This document shows, in pieces, positions 8,852 through 18,175 of a DNA stretch of 64,000 nt. A program made the position numbers and the translations under genes. Position 1 is the stretch's first letter, and every line of letters begins with the position of its first letter. The stretch is from Streptomyces sp. GQFP (lineage in GTDB: Bacteria > Actinomycetota > Actinomycetes > Streptomycetales > Streptomycetaceae): NCBI RefSeq assembly GCF_021545335.1, contig NZ_CP089312.1, positions 434,001-498,000 on the forward strand, in the 5' to 3' direction. Under the pieces are notes generated by a model. The model was given only the letters and a program-made list of their open reading frames with translations. It was not told where the DNA came from and searched no databases.

Positions 8852-9346
8852 ATGCGCAAATCGGCGGCGGCCCTGGGCAGTTCACTCTTCCTGGCACTCG
8901 CCCCCGGCACCGTGGCGGTCCTCCTGCCGTGGTGGCTGACGGGATGGCGGGCGAGCGACTGGTGGCTGCCCGTGCGCCTGGCCGGCCTGATCCCGCTCGC
9001 GGCCGGTACGGCCGTCCTGCTGTCGGCCTTCGCCCGCTTCGTCGCCGAGGGCCTCGGCACCCCGGCCCCCGTCGCACCCACCGAACACCTCGTCGTCGGC
9101 GGCCTCTACCGCTACGTGCGCAACCCGATGTACGTGGCGGTCGTCGCCGCAGTCGCGGGCCAGGCGCTCCTGCTCGCCCGGCCGGTCCTGTTCACGTACG
9201 GCGCCTGCGCCGGGCTGCTGATGTGGGCGTTCGCGCGCTGGTACGAGGAGCCGGCGCTGGCCGACCGTTTCGGCGCCGAGTACGAGCGTTACCGCCGGTC
9301 GGTACCGGGCTGGTGGCCTCGACCGCACCCCTGGCAGGGCGAGTGA
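8852..9346 (+). CDS. Isoprenylcysteine carboxyl methyltransferase-like membrane protein
   Basis: 164-residue integral membrane protein with four or five hydrophobic segments. The family signature is GGLYRYVRNPMYVAV, followed by EEPALADRFGAEYERYRRSVPGW, the SAM-binding C-terminal pattern of the ICMT/PEMT methyltransferase family. Bacterial members methylate unknown small or lipid substrates. The ATG start lies 98 bp after the MFS gene and past its terminator, so it is probably transcribed separately. Confidence 0.8.
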   Translation: MRKSAAALGSSLFLALAPGTVAVLLPWWLTGWRASDWWLPVRLAGLIPLAAGTAVLLSAFARFVAEGLGTPAPVAPTEHLVVGGLYRYVRNPMYVAVVAAVAGQALLLARPVLFTYGACAGLLMWAFARWYEEPALADRFGAEYERYRRSVPGWWPRPHPWQGE

Positions 9347-9495
9347 GTGCACCCCGCACGGAAACGTCAACCAAAACGGCCGTAATTCACCTTGTCGAGT
9401 GAACCAGATCTTGTGGGAGGCGCGGCAGGGATGGTCACGACTCCGCCGGGGTAGCTACCGAGATCGAATGCGCCCCCTGCAGAGGTGGAGCAGCC

Positions 9496-9912
9496 ATGAC
9501 GCCGGAAGCCGAAGACCGTATCCCCTGGCCGCCCGAGCGCACGGCCCCGGACTCGTCCGGAGCCCCGCCGCCGACGGCCGGCCCGTATGCCCGCACGTAC
9601 CCGAGCGGGCCGTTCACCGTGGTCGAGGTCACCGGCGAGATCGACCTGGCGACCTCGGGCTTCCTCGCCGAGCACCTGGACGCCGCGACCTCGCGCCCCG
9701 CCCCGGACGTCCTGGTCGACCTCCGGCACGTCGACTTCTTCGACTGCTCGGGCCTGCGCGAACTGTGCCGCGCGGACACCCGGGCCCGCGAACGCGGCGG
9801 ACGCCTGCGTCTGGTCTCCGACACCCCCCGCCTCCACCGCCTGCTGCGCGCCTCGGGCCTGCTGCACCGCTTCCCGCCACTCGCCCGGATCCCCGAGCAG
9901 GGGCACTCATAG
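9496..9912 (+). CDS. STAS-domain anti-sigma factor antagonist
   Basis: 138-residue protein with a proline-rich N-terminal tail (about residues 1-35) and a STAS domain. The motif VDFFDCSGLREL places the phosphorylatable serine at Ser85. In this family an anti-sigma kinase (HATPase) phosphorylates the serine and a PP2C phosphatase restores it. No kinase is adjacent, but a SpoIIE/HATPase multidomain protein lies at 18530-20914 and a second STAS protein at 43124. Ends just before a hairpin. Confidence 0.88.
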   Translation: MTPEAEDRIPWPPERTAPDSSGAPPPTAGPYARTYPSGPFTVVEVTGEIDLATSGFLAEHLDAATSRPAPDVLVDLRHVDFFDCSGLRELCRADTRARERGGRLRLVSDTPRLHRLLRASGLLHRFPPLARIPEQGHS

Positions 9913-9921
9913 GTACGTCAA

Positions 9922-9956
9922 GGGCCGGTCGGCAGCCCCACACCACCGACCGGCCC
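9922..9956 (+). terminator. Hairpin terminator after STAS gene
   Basis: Perfect 11-bp arms GGGCCGGTCGG / CCGACCGGCCC with a 13-nt loop, 9 bp after the stop. It lies between convergent genes and may serve both. Confidence 0.7.
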
Positions 9957-10050
9957 CGCTGCGAGATCGCGCGGCACCCCGCGACACAGGGATCGCCCTC
10001 CCCATCCGCGAGCGTCCTGCGAGGCTCACGGGAGCGCGCGACCCCGGTCC

Positions 10051-10485
10051 CTAGAACGTGAAGACGGCCGTCCCGTAGGTGCTCTTCACGCACTCGTTCG
10101 CGAAAGTCCGCTCATAGGCGACCCGCTGCCCCCGCCACACGCCCTCGACGGTGACGACCACGGGGTCGTACTGCTTGGTGCACTTCACGTCATTTCTCGC
10201 CTCCAGGATGCCCAGGTCCCCGCCGACGGCGCGGAGTTCGGCGCAGGCCTCGGACGCGGCCGGGTGGGTGCCCGAGGCCGTCGGCGCACAGGTGAGGGTG
10301 ACGGCACGCTCGGGGGTGACGGCGGCCGAGGTCTCACCGTGTCCCACGGTGAGCACCAGGGCCGAGGGTGCGTAGAGCCCGGCGGGGGCGGGGGCCGGAG
10401 CAGCGACGGCGGCCCCGGTGAGGGGGCCGCAGACGGCGGTGGCCGTCAGTGTCAGAGTCGCTGCCCAGCGCGCGGTGTTCGGCAT
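10051..10485 (-). CDS. Streptomyces subtilisin inhibitor-like protein (SSI)
   Basis: 144-residue secreted protease inhibitor precursor. A signal peptide (about residues 1-29, ending AAVAA) is followed by a mature domain with the four conserved cysteines C66, C81, C102 and C132. The reactive-site segment is C102-T-K-Q-Y-D-P, which puts lysine (K104) at P1 where classical SSI has methionine; this suggests trypsin-like as well as subtilisin inhibition. The ATG at 10485 is preferred over one three codons upstream, because GGAAGG sits 9 bases before it but directly abuts the upstream ATG. Mature SSI proteins act as dimers outside the cell and control secreted proteases during development. Confidence 0.93.
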   Translation of the reverse strand: MPNTARWAATLTLTATAVCGPLTGAAVAAPAPAPAGLYAPSALVLTVGHGETSAAVTPERAVTLTCAPTASGTHPAASEACAELRAVGGDLGILEARNDVKCTKQYDPVVVTVEGVWRGQRVAYERTFANECVKSTYGTAVFTF

Positions 10486-11004
10486 TTTGTGCATCCTTCC
10501 GCTCAGTTTGAATGCGAATCGAAGGTCCAACGGTCCGCATGGGTACTCGATCCCAGCCGGTCGGGCCGGATCGGCGAGCGTGAGTCTGCCGAGTCCGGCG
10601 CCGAAACTCATCTCGACCCCACGCGTTTCAGTAACCTTGCGTATTGAATCAGTGGCGTGAAGTCACGTGATTCGAACGCCTGGAGCCCGCAACCGGGCGG
10701 TCATTGATCGCCCGGGGCGACCGACTGGCCGGATCCACCAGCCTTTTTAATCGGCCTGAAACATTCCGGTGCGGCTGGCGACACGACTGTCGGTGCACCT
10801 GTCGCCTCCATGGCACATCCGTCCATGGGGGACTCGAAAGATGGATGAAACGTCCTCTGGTGCGGCCTTCACCGGTCCCCCTACGGTCGGCAGACCACCC
10901 GAGGACGGCATCCGCCTGCGCCACACACCCCAGCGGCGACGGCGGCCCTTCCCTCTGTCCGCGCCACAACGCGCTCCACCGCCGATCCCCCGCTGGAGCC
11001 CTCC
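10486..11004. other. Long intergenic region before the NCS1 permease
   Basis: 519 bp between the divergent SSI and permease genes. It is less GC-rich around 10620-10770 than its surroundings, which suggests promoters there. The 10770-10870 part has several short dyads and could form a structured leader. I compared it by eye with guanidine-I and other riboswitch cores and recognise none. A reading frame from ATG 10841 runs into the permease gene in another frame and is not supported. Confidence 0.4.
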
Positions 11005-12624
11005 ATGTCCTCGTCGCCCCCGTCACCCCCGTCGCCCTCGCTGCCAGACTCCTCCCCTTCCGCCGCGCCCCCGGCCCTCACCGAGGTCGAGACGCACGGC
11101 GTCGAACGCATCCCCGACGCGGACCGCACCGCGACCCCGCTCGACCTGTTCCGGGTCGCCTTCGGCGGCGCCAACACCTTCTCCACCTGTGTCCTCGGCG
11201 CCTTCCCGATCCTGTTCGGCCTCTCCTTCTGGCAGGGCCTCGCGGCCACGCTCCTCGGAGTGGTCGTGGGTGCGCTGATCCTCTGCCCGATGGCGGTCTT
11301 CGGCCCGGTCAACGGCACCAACAACGCGGTCTCGTCCTCCGCCCATCTGGGCGTCCACGGCCGCGTGGTGGGCTCCTTCCTCTCCCTCCTCACCGCGATC
11401 GCCTTCTTCTCCATCTCGGTGTGGAGTTCCGGCGACGCCCTGGTCGGCGGCGCCCACCGGCTGTTCGGCCTGCCGCGCGGCGATGTGACGTACGGCGTCG
11501 CGTACGCGCTCTTCGCCGGGCTGGTGCTGGCGGTGTGCGTGTACGGGTTCCGGTTCATGCTGTTCGTGAACAAGATCGCGGTGCTGTCGGCGACGGTGCT
11601 GTTCCTGGTCGGCGCGGTCGCGTTCGCCGGGGACTTCGACCCGTCGTACGCCGGTGTCTTCACGGACTCGGCCGACGCGGCGACGCGGGAGCTGTTCTGG
11701 CCGTCCTTCATCGGCGCGGCGCTGATCGTGCTGTCCAACCCGGTGTCGTTCGGCGCGTTCCTCGGGGACTGGTCGCGGTACATCCCGGCGGACACACCGC
11801 TCCGCAAGGTGATCGGCGCGGCGTTCCTGTCGCAGCTGGCGACCCTGCTGCCGTTCGTGTTCGGCCTGGCGACCGCGAGCATCATCGCGACGAAGGCCCC
11901 GGACTATGTCGATCCGGCGGCGCCCGACTTCGTGGGCGGGCTGCTCGCGATCTCGCCGGACTGGTTCTTCCTGCCGGTGTGCCTGCTGGCGCTGATAGGC
12001 GGCATGTCGACGGGCACGACCTCCCTCTACGGGACCGGACTCGACTTCTCGTCGGTGTTCCCCCGGCTGTCCCGGGTGCGGGCCACCGTGCTGGTCGGTG
12101 TGCTGTCGATCGCGTTCATCTTCGTGGGCCGGTTCGGGTTCGACCTCGTCCAGTCGATCTCGACGTTCGCGACGATGATCATCACGTGTACGACGCCGTG
12201 GATGGTGGTGATGATCCTGGGCTTCTACACGCGGCGCGGGTGGTACGACCCGGACGCGCTCCAGGTCTTCAACCGGCGTCAGCGGGGCGGGCGTTACTGG
12301 TTCGCGCACGGCTGGAACTGGCGGGGCATGACCGCGTGGTGGGTCTCGGCGGTGATCGGCGTGCTGTTCACGAACATCCCGGGGCAGTTCGTCGGGCCGC
12401 TGGGGGATCTGGCGAACGGCATCGACATCAGCCTGCCGCTGTCCCTGGCCGTCTCCGCGGTCCTGTTCCTGACGCTGCTGCGGGTGTTCCCTGAACCTCG
12501 GGCGGTGTATGGGCCGGAGGGGGCGCGGCTGGCTCGGACGGTGGATGTTGCGGTGCCGCCGGTGAGTGGGCCGGGGGCGGGCGGGGAGGGGTTGCCTGCG
12601 GCGCTGGCCGCGGAGCGGGGCTGA
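11005..12624 (+). CDS. NCS1-family purine/cytosine permease
   Basis: 539-residue transporter with about 12 hydrophobic segments. The conserved N-terminal NCS1 region is visible (FGGANTFSTCVLGAFPILFG, then GPVNGTNNAVSSSA), as is NPVSFGAFLGDWSRYIP in the middle. NCS1 members take up cytosine, purines, allantoin or hydantoins by Na+ or H+ symport; the substrate cannot be set here. The N-terminal 30 residues are Ser/Pro-rich and the tail is low-complexity. The ATG has CTGGAG 8 bases upstream. Followed directly by a dispersed palindromic repeat. Confidence 0.85.
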   Translation: MSSSPPSPPSPSLPDSSPSAAPPALTEVETHGVERIPDADRTATPLDLFRVAFGGANTFSTCVLGAFPILFGLSFWQGLAATLLGVVVGALILCPMAVFGPVNGTNNAVSSSAHLGVHGRVVGSFLSLLTAIAFFSISVWSSGDALVGGAHRLFGLPRGDVTYGVAYALFAGLVLAVCVYGFRFMLFVNKIAVLSATVLFLVGAVAFAGDFDPSYAGVFTDSADAATRELFWPSFIGAALIVLSNPVSFGAFLGDWSRYIPADTPLRKVIGAAFLSQLATLLPFVFGLATASIIATKAPDYVDPAAPDFVGGLLAISPDWFFLPVCLLALIGGMSTGTTSLYGTGLDFSSVFPRLSRVRATVLVGVLSIAFIFVGRFGFDLVQSISTFATMIITCTTPWMVVMILGFYTRRGWYDPDALQVFNRRQRGGRYWFAHGWNWRGMTAWWVSAVIGVLFTNIPGQFVGPLGDLANGIDISLPLSLAVSAVLFLTLLRVFPEPRAVYGPEGARLARTVDVAVPPVSGPGAGGEGLPAALAAERG

Positions 12625-12636
12625 GGCTGGGGGATT

Positions 12637-12836
12637 TTTTCGCCCCCGCCGCCCCTACCCATTCCCATCCCCTGGGGGCTGCGCCCCCAGACCCCCGCTG
12701 TCGGCCCTGAAGGGGCCTTGTCCTCAAACGCCGGACGGGCTGGGTAGTCAGCCCGTCCGGCGTTTGAGGACAAGGGGGTTCGGGGGCGGAGCCCCCGAGG
12801 ATGGGACGGGTAAGGGCGGCGGGGGCGAGAAAACTC
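12637..12836. repeat. Dispersed palindromic intergenic element, copy 1
   Basis: About 200 bp forming a nested near-perfect palindrome. The centre is a perfect 27-bp stem (12716-12742 / 12749-12775, arms containing CTCAAACGCCGGACGGGCTG) with loop GGTAGT. The outer arms carry GCCCCCGCCGCCCCTACCC and its complement. Related sequence occurs at 18058-18175 (one arm) and 56300-56580 (both arms). It sits between convergent genes and would terminate transcription from both sides. Confidence 0.85.
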
Positions 12837-12839
12837 TCC

Positions 12840-14486
12840 CTACGTCGGGTTCGCGTTCACCTGGGCCGCCTCCTCTCTTGGGCCCCCTATCGACAGGGAC
12901 TCGGGGCTCGCCGTGACCGTGTCCGTCAGCCAACGCTGCTCCGCCGAGCCGTCCCGGACCTTGACGACCACGTCCGCGTCCGGGTCGTCCGAGGCGGGGG
13001 CCACCGCGAGGCCCTCCTCCCAGCGCGGCAGCAACTCGCCCCGCACCGTGAGGTCGTAGCGCACGTCGTCCCCCCGCTCCGCGGACGCGGCGGCGCAGCG
13101 GCCGAGGATGACGACACCGGCGTCGGCGTGCGAGTCCAGGCACAGGTCGGGGTTGGCGACACTGCGCAACAGCCCGTCGTCGTCGTACGACCACATCTGG
13201 GTCCACGCGGTCGAGCAGGACGCGAGCCTGGCGACGGCGCCGGCCGTGGCCTTCCCGCCCCGGACGTCGAGGCACAGGTCGGCGGTGACGTTGCGCAGCC
13301 GGGTCTGCCGGGCGGTGGTCGGGGTGCCGCCCGTCCCCGGTGGCGAGGAGGACACTGCCGGCGGGATCGGCGAGGCGTCGGGCACCGGGGCGCGTCCGCC
13401 GGTCGCGCTGGACGAGGCGGCCGGGTCGGCGCCGCTGCCGTCCTTCGGCCACAGGCCACTGCCCAGGACGACCGCGAGGACGACCCCCGAGGCCAGGCCC
13501 ACGCTCGTGAGCAGGGTCTTCCTGTTCCGGGGCACGCCCGCCACCGGGCGGCGCGGGGAGGGAATCCGGGAGAGGAGACGGCTTCGGCCCGCGCCACCGC
13601 GCTCGCCTCTGCCGCCGTGACGCGCATGTCCCCGCGTCCGTGTGCCGACCTCGCCGCGCCCCGGACGGGAGTCGAGATAGCGACGCGCGCCCCAGCCGAG
13701 CACCGCCTCGGCGAGCAGCGTGCCCAGGCCGCCCTCGAAATGGCTCAACTGCTCCGCGGCGTAACGGCAGTAGCGGCACTCCACCAGATGCTGCTGGACA
13801 TCGGGCAGCAGTGCGCCACCGCGCCGGATGGGAACGTCGAGAAGACGGTTGTAGAACCGGCAGTCCTTGGACGGCGCGAGTTCCCGGTGGGCGCGTACAC
13901 AGCCCTCACGGAATTGTTCGCGCGCCTGTTCCAGCGAAGCCGCAGCCGTATCCGTGTCCATGCCAAGAAGAACGGCGGGGACATTCATCGGCTCGGCTTC
14001 CACCTCGGTGTGCCACAACAGGCACTGCGCGAGTCCGGGAAGGGCCTGGAACGAACGCTCCGCGAGCTTACGGTTTTCCGGCGTCATGGACTTCGCCGCG
14101 CGCATACCGCGACCGCCCGCCGGTTTCCTCAGATCCGGGAGTACGTCGGATATGCGGTCGTCGGCGGCCCACCCCCTGACAGTGTCGCGAACGGCCACGA
14201 GGAACCGGGGGCGCAGTGCGACGGCCGACTCGGCCCGCATCACCCGTTCCAGGACCTGGTGGAAGGCGGCGGCGGTGACCATCGAGGCGGCCTGGGCCGA
14301 AGTGGCGAGGCAGATGACCGCGTACTCGTGGGTCGCCTGCCAGTGCCGCGCCGTCAGAAGAGCGACGGACGGGCCGGTCTCGCCCTCCGGCCTGCTTCTG
14401 AGCTGGGCGGCGAGACTCTCGTCCGATTCCCCCGGGACCCCACCGGAGTACGGGGGGTAGGACGGACGAGGAGGGGGGGTGGGCAC
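12840..14486 (-). CDS. Sigma-like / zinc-finger / TM / ricin-type lectin fusion regulator, paralog 1
   Basis: 548 residues. Residues 42-90 resemble ECF sigma region 2 (ARHWQATHEYAVICLATSA) and residues 135-200 resemble sigma region 4 (erSFQALPGLAQCLLWHTEVE...). An anti-sigma-type zinc motif H233-x3-C237-x2-C240 follows, then a basic linker, one membrane helix (about 324-345), a Pro/Ser-rich spacer, and an outside beta-trefoil of the ricin-B type (about 395-525, with DLCLD motifs). The GTG start has GGAAGG about 11 bases upstream. It is monocistronic. The architecture predicts a membrane-anchored regulator whose outer lectin domain senses a glycan or wall component and controls the tethered sigma-like domain. 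A paralog lies at 23248-25185. The sigma homology is weak, and the protein may not bind RNA polymerase. Confidence 0.75.
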   Translation of the reverse strand: MPTPPPRPSYPPYSGGVPGESDESLAAQLRSRPEGETGPSVALLTARHWQATHEYAVICLATSAQAASMVTAAAFHQVLERVMRAESAVALRPRFLVAVRDTVRGWAADDRISDVLPDLRKPAGGRGMRAAKSMTPENRKLAERSFQALPGLAQCLLWHTEVEAEPMNVPAVLLGMDTDTAAASLEQAREQFREGCVRAHRELAPSKDCRFYNRLLDVPIRRGGALLPDVQQHLVECRYCRYAAEQLSHFEGGLGTLLAEAVLGWGARRYLDSRPGRGEVGTRTRGHARHGGRGERGGAGRSRLLSRIPSPRRPVAGVPRNRKTLLTSVGLASGVVLAVVLGSGLWPKDGSGADPAASSSATGGRAPVPDASPIPPAVSSSPPGTGGTPTTARQTRLRNVTADLCLDVRGGKATAGAVARLASCSTAWTQMWSYDDDGLLRSVANPDLCLDSHADAGVVILGRCAAASAERGDDVRYDLTVRGELLPRWEEGLAVAPASDDPDADVVVKVRDGSAEQRWLTDTVTASPESLSIGGPREEAAQVNANPT

Positions 14487-14606
14487 TGAGCGGTTTCCTT
14501 CCCACGCGCGGGTGACTCACTGCAGTTCCGGGAAACGGCCCGGACGAGTCCGCACGAAGACCGGCGGCTTTGCGTCCCCCCGCCACCGGTGAATCGAACC
14601 CTGCCA

Positions 14607-14638
14607 TTCCCCCTGCACAGGTAGTTCACCTTTGCACA
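14607..14638 (-). promoter_or_regulatory. Motif pair upstream of sigma-lectin paralog 1
   Basis: CACCTTTGCACA (14627-14638, plus strand) is found identically at 25386-25397 upstream of paralog 2. A second 12-mer, TTCCCCCTGCAC at 14607-14618, recurs inverted at 25347-25358. Possible shared regulator or autoregulatory promoter sites. The rest of the gap 14487-14873 shows nothing I can name. Confidence 0.4.
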
Positions 14639-14873
14639 AGTCACTCACGGCCAACAAGGCGCTTGAGCAACATCCATTCATTGAAGGAAAGTCAGCAACA
14701 GCAGAAACTACCGGTGGCCGTACCGGCTTTCGGTGTTTTCCCGCGCCCCGTGTGAACCGGACGCACGCGCCGGTGCATCACGCACGCTCCCGGCGCGCGC
14801 GAAGGCGTAGTCCACTGGAACCCGGCCCTTCCTCGGAGGCCACGCGCGGGACGGCGGCTCTCCCACGCGAAAC

Positions 14874-14912
14874 GGCCGCCGACCCCGTTCCTCCCGCCCT
14901 CGGTCGGCGGCC
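14874..14912 (-). terminator. Hairpin downstream of toxin gene
   Basis: Perfect 11-bp arms GGCCGCCGACC / GGTCGGCGGCC with a 17-nt loop, 46 bp beyond the toxin stop codon on the minus strand. Confidence 0.5.
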
Positions 14913-14957
14913 CCGAGGGCGGGGCCGAAGTCACCCCCGGCGGCAGAAGACGCCTGC

Positions 14958-15335
14958 TCAGATCTGCCAGGAGCGCAGCCGGTCGGCCGCGCCGTAGACG
15001 TCGGTCTTGCCCGAGATCAGGTCGCGAGCGAGGTCGACGAGGGCGCCGTACGGCGGGTCGATGCCGACGTCGCTGACGAACATGTACGCCACGGCGGTGG
15101 CGCAGGCGAAGCGGGCGTTGGCCGACGGCAGCGGCTTGAGCAGCGCGAGGGTGTGCAGCAGCGCGGCGGCCCGCCAGGCCGGGTCGGAGTCCACGCCGAG
15201 GCGCGGGGGGTCGACCCGATGCCGGGCCACGGCGGCCACCAGGGCCGAGAAGTCGTTGACCGTGGGCTGGTCCGGCAGGACCTCTTCGTGGCGCTGGAGC
15301 AGCCAGGGCACGTCGATGTGGATGACGGGAGCCAT
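14958..15335 (-). CDS. Fic/Doc-like toxin component with degenerate active-site motif
   Basis: 125-residue all-helical protein with the size and layout of Doc-type toxins. The segment LLKPLPSANARFACATAVAYM aligns with the Fic/Doc motif HxFx(D/E)GN(G/K)R and its following helix. Here the motif reads K67-P-L-P-S-A-N-A-R75: the catalytic His is replaced by Lys and the acidic metal-binding residue by Ser, while Asn and Arg remain. AMP- or phosphate-transfer activity is therefore doubtful. It lies 3 bp after the antitoxin gene on the same strand, a normal toxin-antitoxin order. It may be an inactive derivative, or a toxin of a diverged Streptomyces subfamily with another mechanism. Confidence 0.65.
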   Translation of the reverse strand: MAPVIHIDVPWLLQRHEEVLPDQPTVNDFSALVAAVARHRVDPPRLGVDSDPAWRAAALLHTLALLKPLPSANARFACATAVAYMFVSDVGIDPPYGALVDLARDLISGKTDVYGAADRLRSWQI

Positions 15336-15338
15336 CGG

Positions 15339-15584
15339 TCAGGCGACCCGTCCCCGACCCGGCGCGACCGGTTCGTCCTCGGGAAACGCGGCGGCGAACT
15401 CGTCCGCGTGGGCCGCGAAGAACCGCCGGAATTCCTCCGCGCCCTCCTGGAGGGCCCGGTGCCGGGCGATGTCGGCCGCCGCCGCCTCACGCACGAGAGC
15501 CTTCATCGACGTACCGCGCTCCTTGGCTATCTGCCGCAGGTCCTCTAGCTCGCGGTCACTGAACTCCACATTCAGAGCTGGCAT
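15339..15584 (-). CDS. Antitoxin, ribbon-helix-helix type
   Basis: 81-residue protein. The N-terminal pattern (PALNVEFSDRELEDLRQIAKERGTSMKALVREA) has a short beta-strand, two helices and a GTS turn, typical of MetJ/Arc-type DNA-binding antitoxins. The acidic, flexible C-terminal half would wrap the toxin. It is first in a two-gene operon with the Doc-like gene. It probably autoregulates through the short promoter region 15585-15684 shared with the end of the cellulase gene. Confidence 0.7.
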   Translation of the reverse strand: MPALNVEFSDRELEDLRQIAKERGTSMKALVREAAAADIARHRALQEGAEEFRRFFAAHADEFAAAFPEDEPVAPGRGRVA

Positions 15585-15684
15585 GCCCCCACGGTACCGC
15601 GCCGGTACTTACCCGTAAATACCCCCAGGTCAGGCGGGTAGGGCAGTGGTACCGAGGGGACGAGGCGCAGCTCGGCCGGCCCGG

Positions 15685-17934
15685 CTATCCCTGGTCGGCG
15701 ACGAAGGACGCCATCCGGGCCAGGGCGGCGTTCCAGTTGATCGTGTGCTCGTTCGTCGACCAGGACTGGATGTCGTCGATGTAGCAGAACTGGCCGACAC
15801 AGCCCTGGAGTTTGCTCTGTGCGTAGGGGTCCTGAATGCCCGAGTTGGGGCCTCCGGCGACTGTGCCGTCGGGCGGGCTCGGCAGGCTCGGGTCGAGCTG
15901 CTTGGCGTACCAACGACTGTGCTGCTGGTGGGAGTTGACCTCGCCGTAGCCCGTCACGTACGACATGTTCAGCGCGTTGCGGCCGAAAATGTAGTCCATG
16001 CTCTGGAGCGCGCCGTCGCGGTACTTCGAGGCGCCGCCGATGTCGTACGCGGTGGCGATGACGACGGCGTTGTTGAGGATCTGCGCGTTGGAGCCCCAGT
16101 CGTACAGGCTGGCGTCGGGGGCGTAGGGCATGCCGTACGGGTGTGCCGCCAGGGTGGCCAGATAGCGGTCGGCGCCCTTGATCACCGACTGGCGGACCTT
16201 GTCCCGGCCGGGGAGCCGGTTCGGGACGGTCGCCAGGTCGAGGCGGCCGGCCGCTGCGGTCCTGGCCCAGTCGAAGCCGAGGGGGACGAAGATGTCGGCA
16301 GTGTGGACGGGCGATTTGAGGATGTGCTGCTCGAACGCCTTCTCGCCCGTGGTCAGATACAGCTCGGCCGCCGCCCAGTAGAACTCGTCCCGCGCGTCGG
16401 TGTCGGGGTATGCGCCGCCGCCGGTTCCGTCGTTCGGGTCGGGGTGGATGTCGGGGTGAGCGAGCGCCGCCGTCCAGGCCTTGCGCGCCACCGCGAGGGC
16501 GTGCGCGGCGAACGTACGGTCGTAGGGCCGGTACAGCCGGGCCGCCTGGGCCGCCGTGGCCGCGAGGTTGAGGGTGGCCTCGGTGGTCGGCGGGTGCAGT
16601 TCGCGCTTCTGCGGGTCGGCGCTCGGCAGCAGCGGCAGCCCGGTCCACTGTTCGTCGTGCATCTTGTGGTGCGCCATGCCGGCGAGCGGCTGCCCGTCGG
16701 GCACCTGCATCTTCAGCAGGAACTCCAGCTCCCAGCGGGCCTCGTCGAGGACGTCCGGCACCTTGTTGCCGCTCTCCGGGATGTCGAGCGTGCCGTCACC
16801 GAGCGCGCCTCGCTGTCCCGTACGGGCGTACAAGGCGCGTTCGTACGTGCTCAGCAGCTCCCACGTCGAAATACCCCCGTTGACCACGTACTTGCCGTGG
16901 TCACCGGCGTCGTACCAGCCGCCGGTGACATCGAGGGTGTAGTCGCACACGCCGGGCTGGCACGGAACGTCGGAGTCCCCCTGGTTGGGCGCTACGTCGA
17001 CGTGGCCGGCGGGGCGGGCGTAGCCGGGGCGCAGGTCGTCGCGGATCTCGATGCCGCTGCGCTGCGTGTAGTAGTACTTCAGCGAGTCCAGCCGCAGCCG
17101 GTCGTAGGCGCTCGCGTCGATGTCGAAGGGGCGGCTCGTCTCGCCGTCGGCGACGAGGGTGAGGCCGGTGCCGCGTTTGCGGTGGGCGCCGAAGTCGATC
17201 GAGTGGACGTTCTGCCCGGAGGAGCCGTCGATGCCACGCGGCACGGTCCTGCCGTGGGCGACTGTCGTCCCGTCTGCTTTCTTCAGCTGCCAGGGCAGGG
17301 GCTGGGTGGAGGCGGTGACGAGCGTGGCGTTCTTCGGCCCGGCGGGGAGGTAGGCGACCTGGTTGACCCGTACCCGGGGTCCTGTGTCGGGTTCGTACAC
17401 CTCGGGCGGCACCCCGCCCAGCAACGACACGTCGTCCATGCAGAACCGGAAGGGGTCGGCGCTGCCGCCGAGTTGGAAGCCGACCTGGCCCTGGGTGGTG
17501 TCGGCGGGTGCGGTGAATGTGTAGGTGTAGGAGTCGCCGGAGACGCTGAGTTGCGGGCTCACCTCGAAATAGGTGTCGTACGGGGAGACGGACAGGCCGA
17601 CGATCGCCCGGACGACGTGTCCGGCGGGTGTGCCGGTGGCCTTGAAGGCGAAGCGGTACGACTCGCCCTTGACGAGGGTGATGTCGTTCTGGCCGACGGC
17701 TGCGTCCCAGCGGTTGGTGGTGCCGCCGGGGACGTCGGCGCAGAGGGCGCCGTCGGCGAGGCCCGCGGTGACGTTGCTGGTGGTCCACCAGGGGGCGGTG
17801 GTGGTGTCGAAGGTGCCGTTCTTGACCTGCTCGATCTCGTCGGCTGCGGCGGTGGGGGTGGTGGTCGGGAGGGTGGTGAGGGTTGCTGTGAGGAGGGCTG
17901 TGAGGGAGAGCAGGGTGGTTCTGCGTCGTTTCAC
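15685..17934 (-). CDS. Secreted GH9 endoglucanase with CBM4/9 module
   Basis: 749-residue secreted cellulase. A signal peptide (about 1-31, ending TAAA) is followed by a carbohydrate-binding CBM4/9-like beta-sandwich (about 35-175), an Ig-like cellulase N-domain (about 185-275) and a GH9 (alpha/alpha)6 catalytic domain (about 280-749). The catalytic motif [13 protein letters not shown] contains D342 and D345. The C-terminal motif [14 protein letters not shown] gives the acid Glu729. The His-containing segment [14 protein letters not shown] is intact. The GTG start has GAGGAG 8 bases upstream. A perfect CebR box lies 58-71 bp upstream of the start, so induction by cello-oligosaccharides is expected. 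Confidence 0.95.
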   Translation of the reverse strand: MKRRRTTLLSLTALLTATLTTLPTTTPTAAADEIEQVKNGTFDTTTAPWWTTSNVTAGLADGALCADVPGGTTNRWDAAVGQNDITLVKGESYRFAFKATGTPAGHVVRAIVGLSVSPYDTYFEVSPQLSVSGDSYTYTFTAPADTTQGQVGFQLGGSADPFRFCMDDVSLLGGVPPEVYEPDTGPRVRVNQVAYLPAGPKNATLVTASTQPLPWQLKKADGTTVAHGRTVPRGIDGSSGQNVHSIDFGAHRKRGTGLTLVADGETSRPFDIDASAYDRLRLDSLKYYYTQRSGIEIRDDLRPGYARPAGHVDVAPNQGDSDVPCQPGVCDYTLDVTGGWYDAGDHGKYVVNGGISTWELLSTYERALYARTGQRGALGDGTLDIPESGNKVPDVLDEARWELEFLLKMQVPDGQPLAGMAHHKMHDEQWTGLPLLPSADPQKRELHPPTTEATLNLAATAAQAARLYRPYDRTFAAHALAVARKAWTAALAHPDIHPDPNDGTGGGAYPDTDARDEFYWAAAELYLTTGEKAFEQHILKSPVHTADIFVPLGFDWARTAAAGRLDLATVPNRLPGRDKVRQSVIKGADRYLATLAAHPYGMPYAPDASLYDWGSNAQILNNAVVIATAYDIGGASKYRDGALQSMDYIFGRNALNMSYVTGYGEVNSHQQHSRWYAKQLDPSLPSPPDGTVAGGPNSGIQDPYAQSKLQGCVGQFCYIDDIQSWSTNEHTINWNAALARMASFVADQG

Positions 17935-17991
17935 GTCTGGGCTCCTCGGGTGAGGTGGGGGCGCGGGGAGGAGCGGCGTTTGCGGGTGCCG

Positions 17992-18005
17992 TGGGAGCGC
18001 TCCCA
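17992..18005. promoter_or_regulatory. CebR operator (TGGGAGCGCTCCCA)
   Basis: Exact match to the 14-bp palindromic consensus bound by the LacI-family cellulose-utilisation repressor CebR in Streptomyces. Located between the GH9 start and a possible TTGACG -35 element (near 18041-18046 on the minus strand), where bound repressor would block transcription. Confidence 0.9.
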
Positions 18006-18057
18006 GGGGCGGACGTGGCCCATGCTGTGGGAGGTTGCACGGCGCGTCAACGCTCCG

Positions 18058-18175
18058 AACGGGTTTTTCGCCCCCGCCGCCCCTACCCGCCCCATCCCTG
18101 GGGGCTGCCGCCCCCAGACCCCCGCTGTCGGCCTGAACGGCCTCGTCCTCAAACGCCGGACGGGCTGGGTGGGGG
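18058..18175. repeat. Dispersed palindromic intergenic element, copy 2 (single arm)
   Basis: One arm of the element seen at 12637-12836: GCCCCCGCCGCCCCTACCC, then CTGGGGGCTGCCGCCCCCAG, ending in the CTCAAACGCCGGACGGGCTG segment. The second arm is missing. The remaining gap to 18529 shows a somewhat AT-richer stretch near 18285-18360 but no clear promoter. Confidence 0.75.

Noticed and set aside
10611..11004. Riboswitch upstream of the NCS1 permease
   Set aside because: Short hairpins exist, but no conserved core of purine, guanidine or other known riboswitch could be matched.
10769..11278. Long open frame before and into the NCS1 permease gene
   Set aside because: Arg/Pro-rich composition typical of a wrong frame in GC-rich DNA; overlaps a well-supported gene for 270 bases.
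14570..14997. Short plus-strand frames in the gap before the toxin gene
   Set aside because: No RBS, low-complexity composition, and they cross a terminator hairpin.
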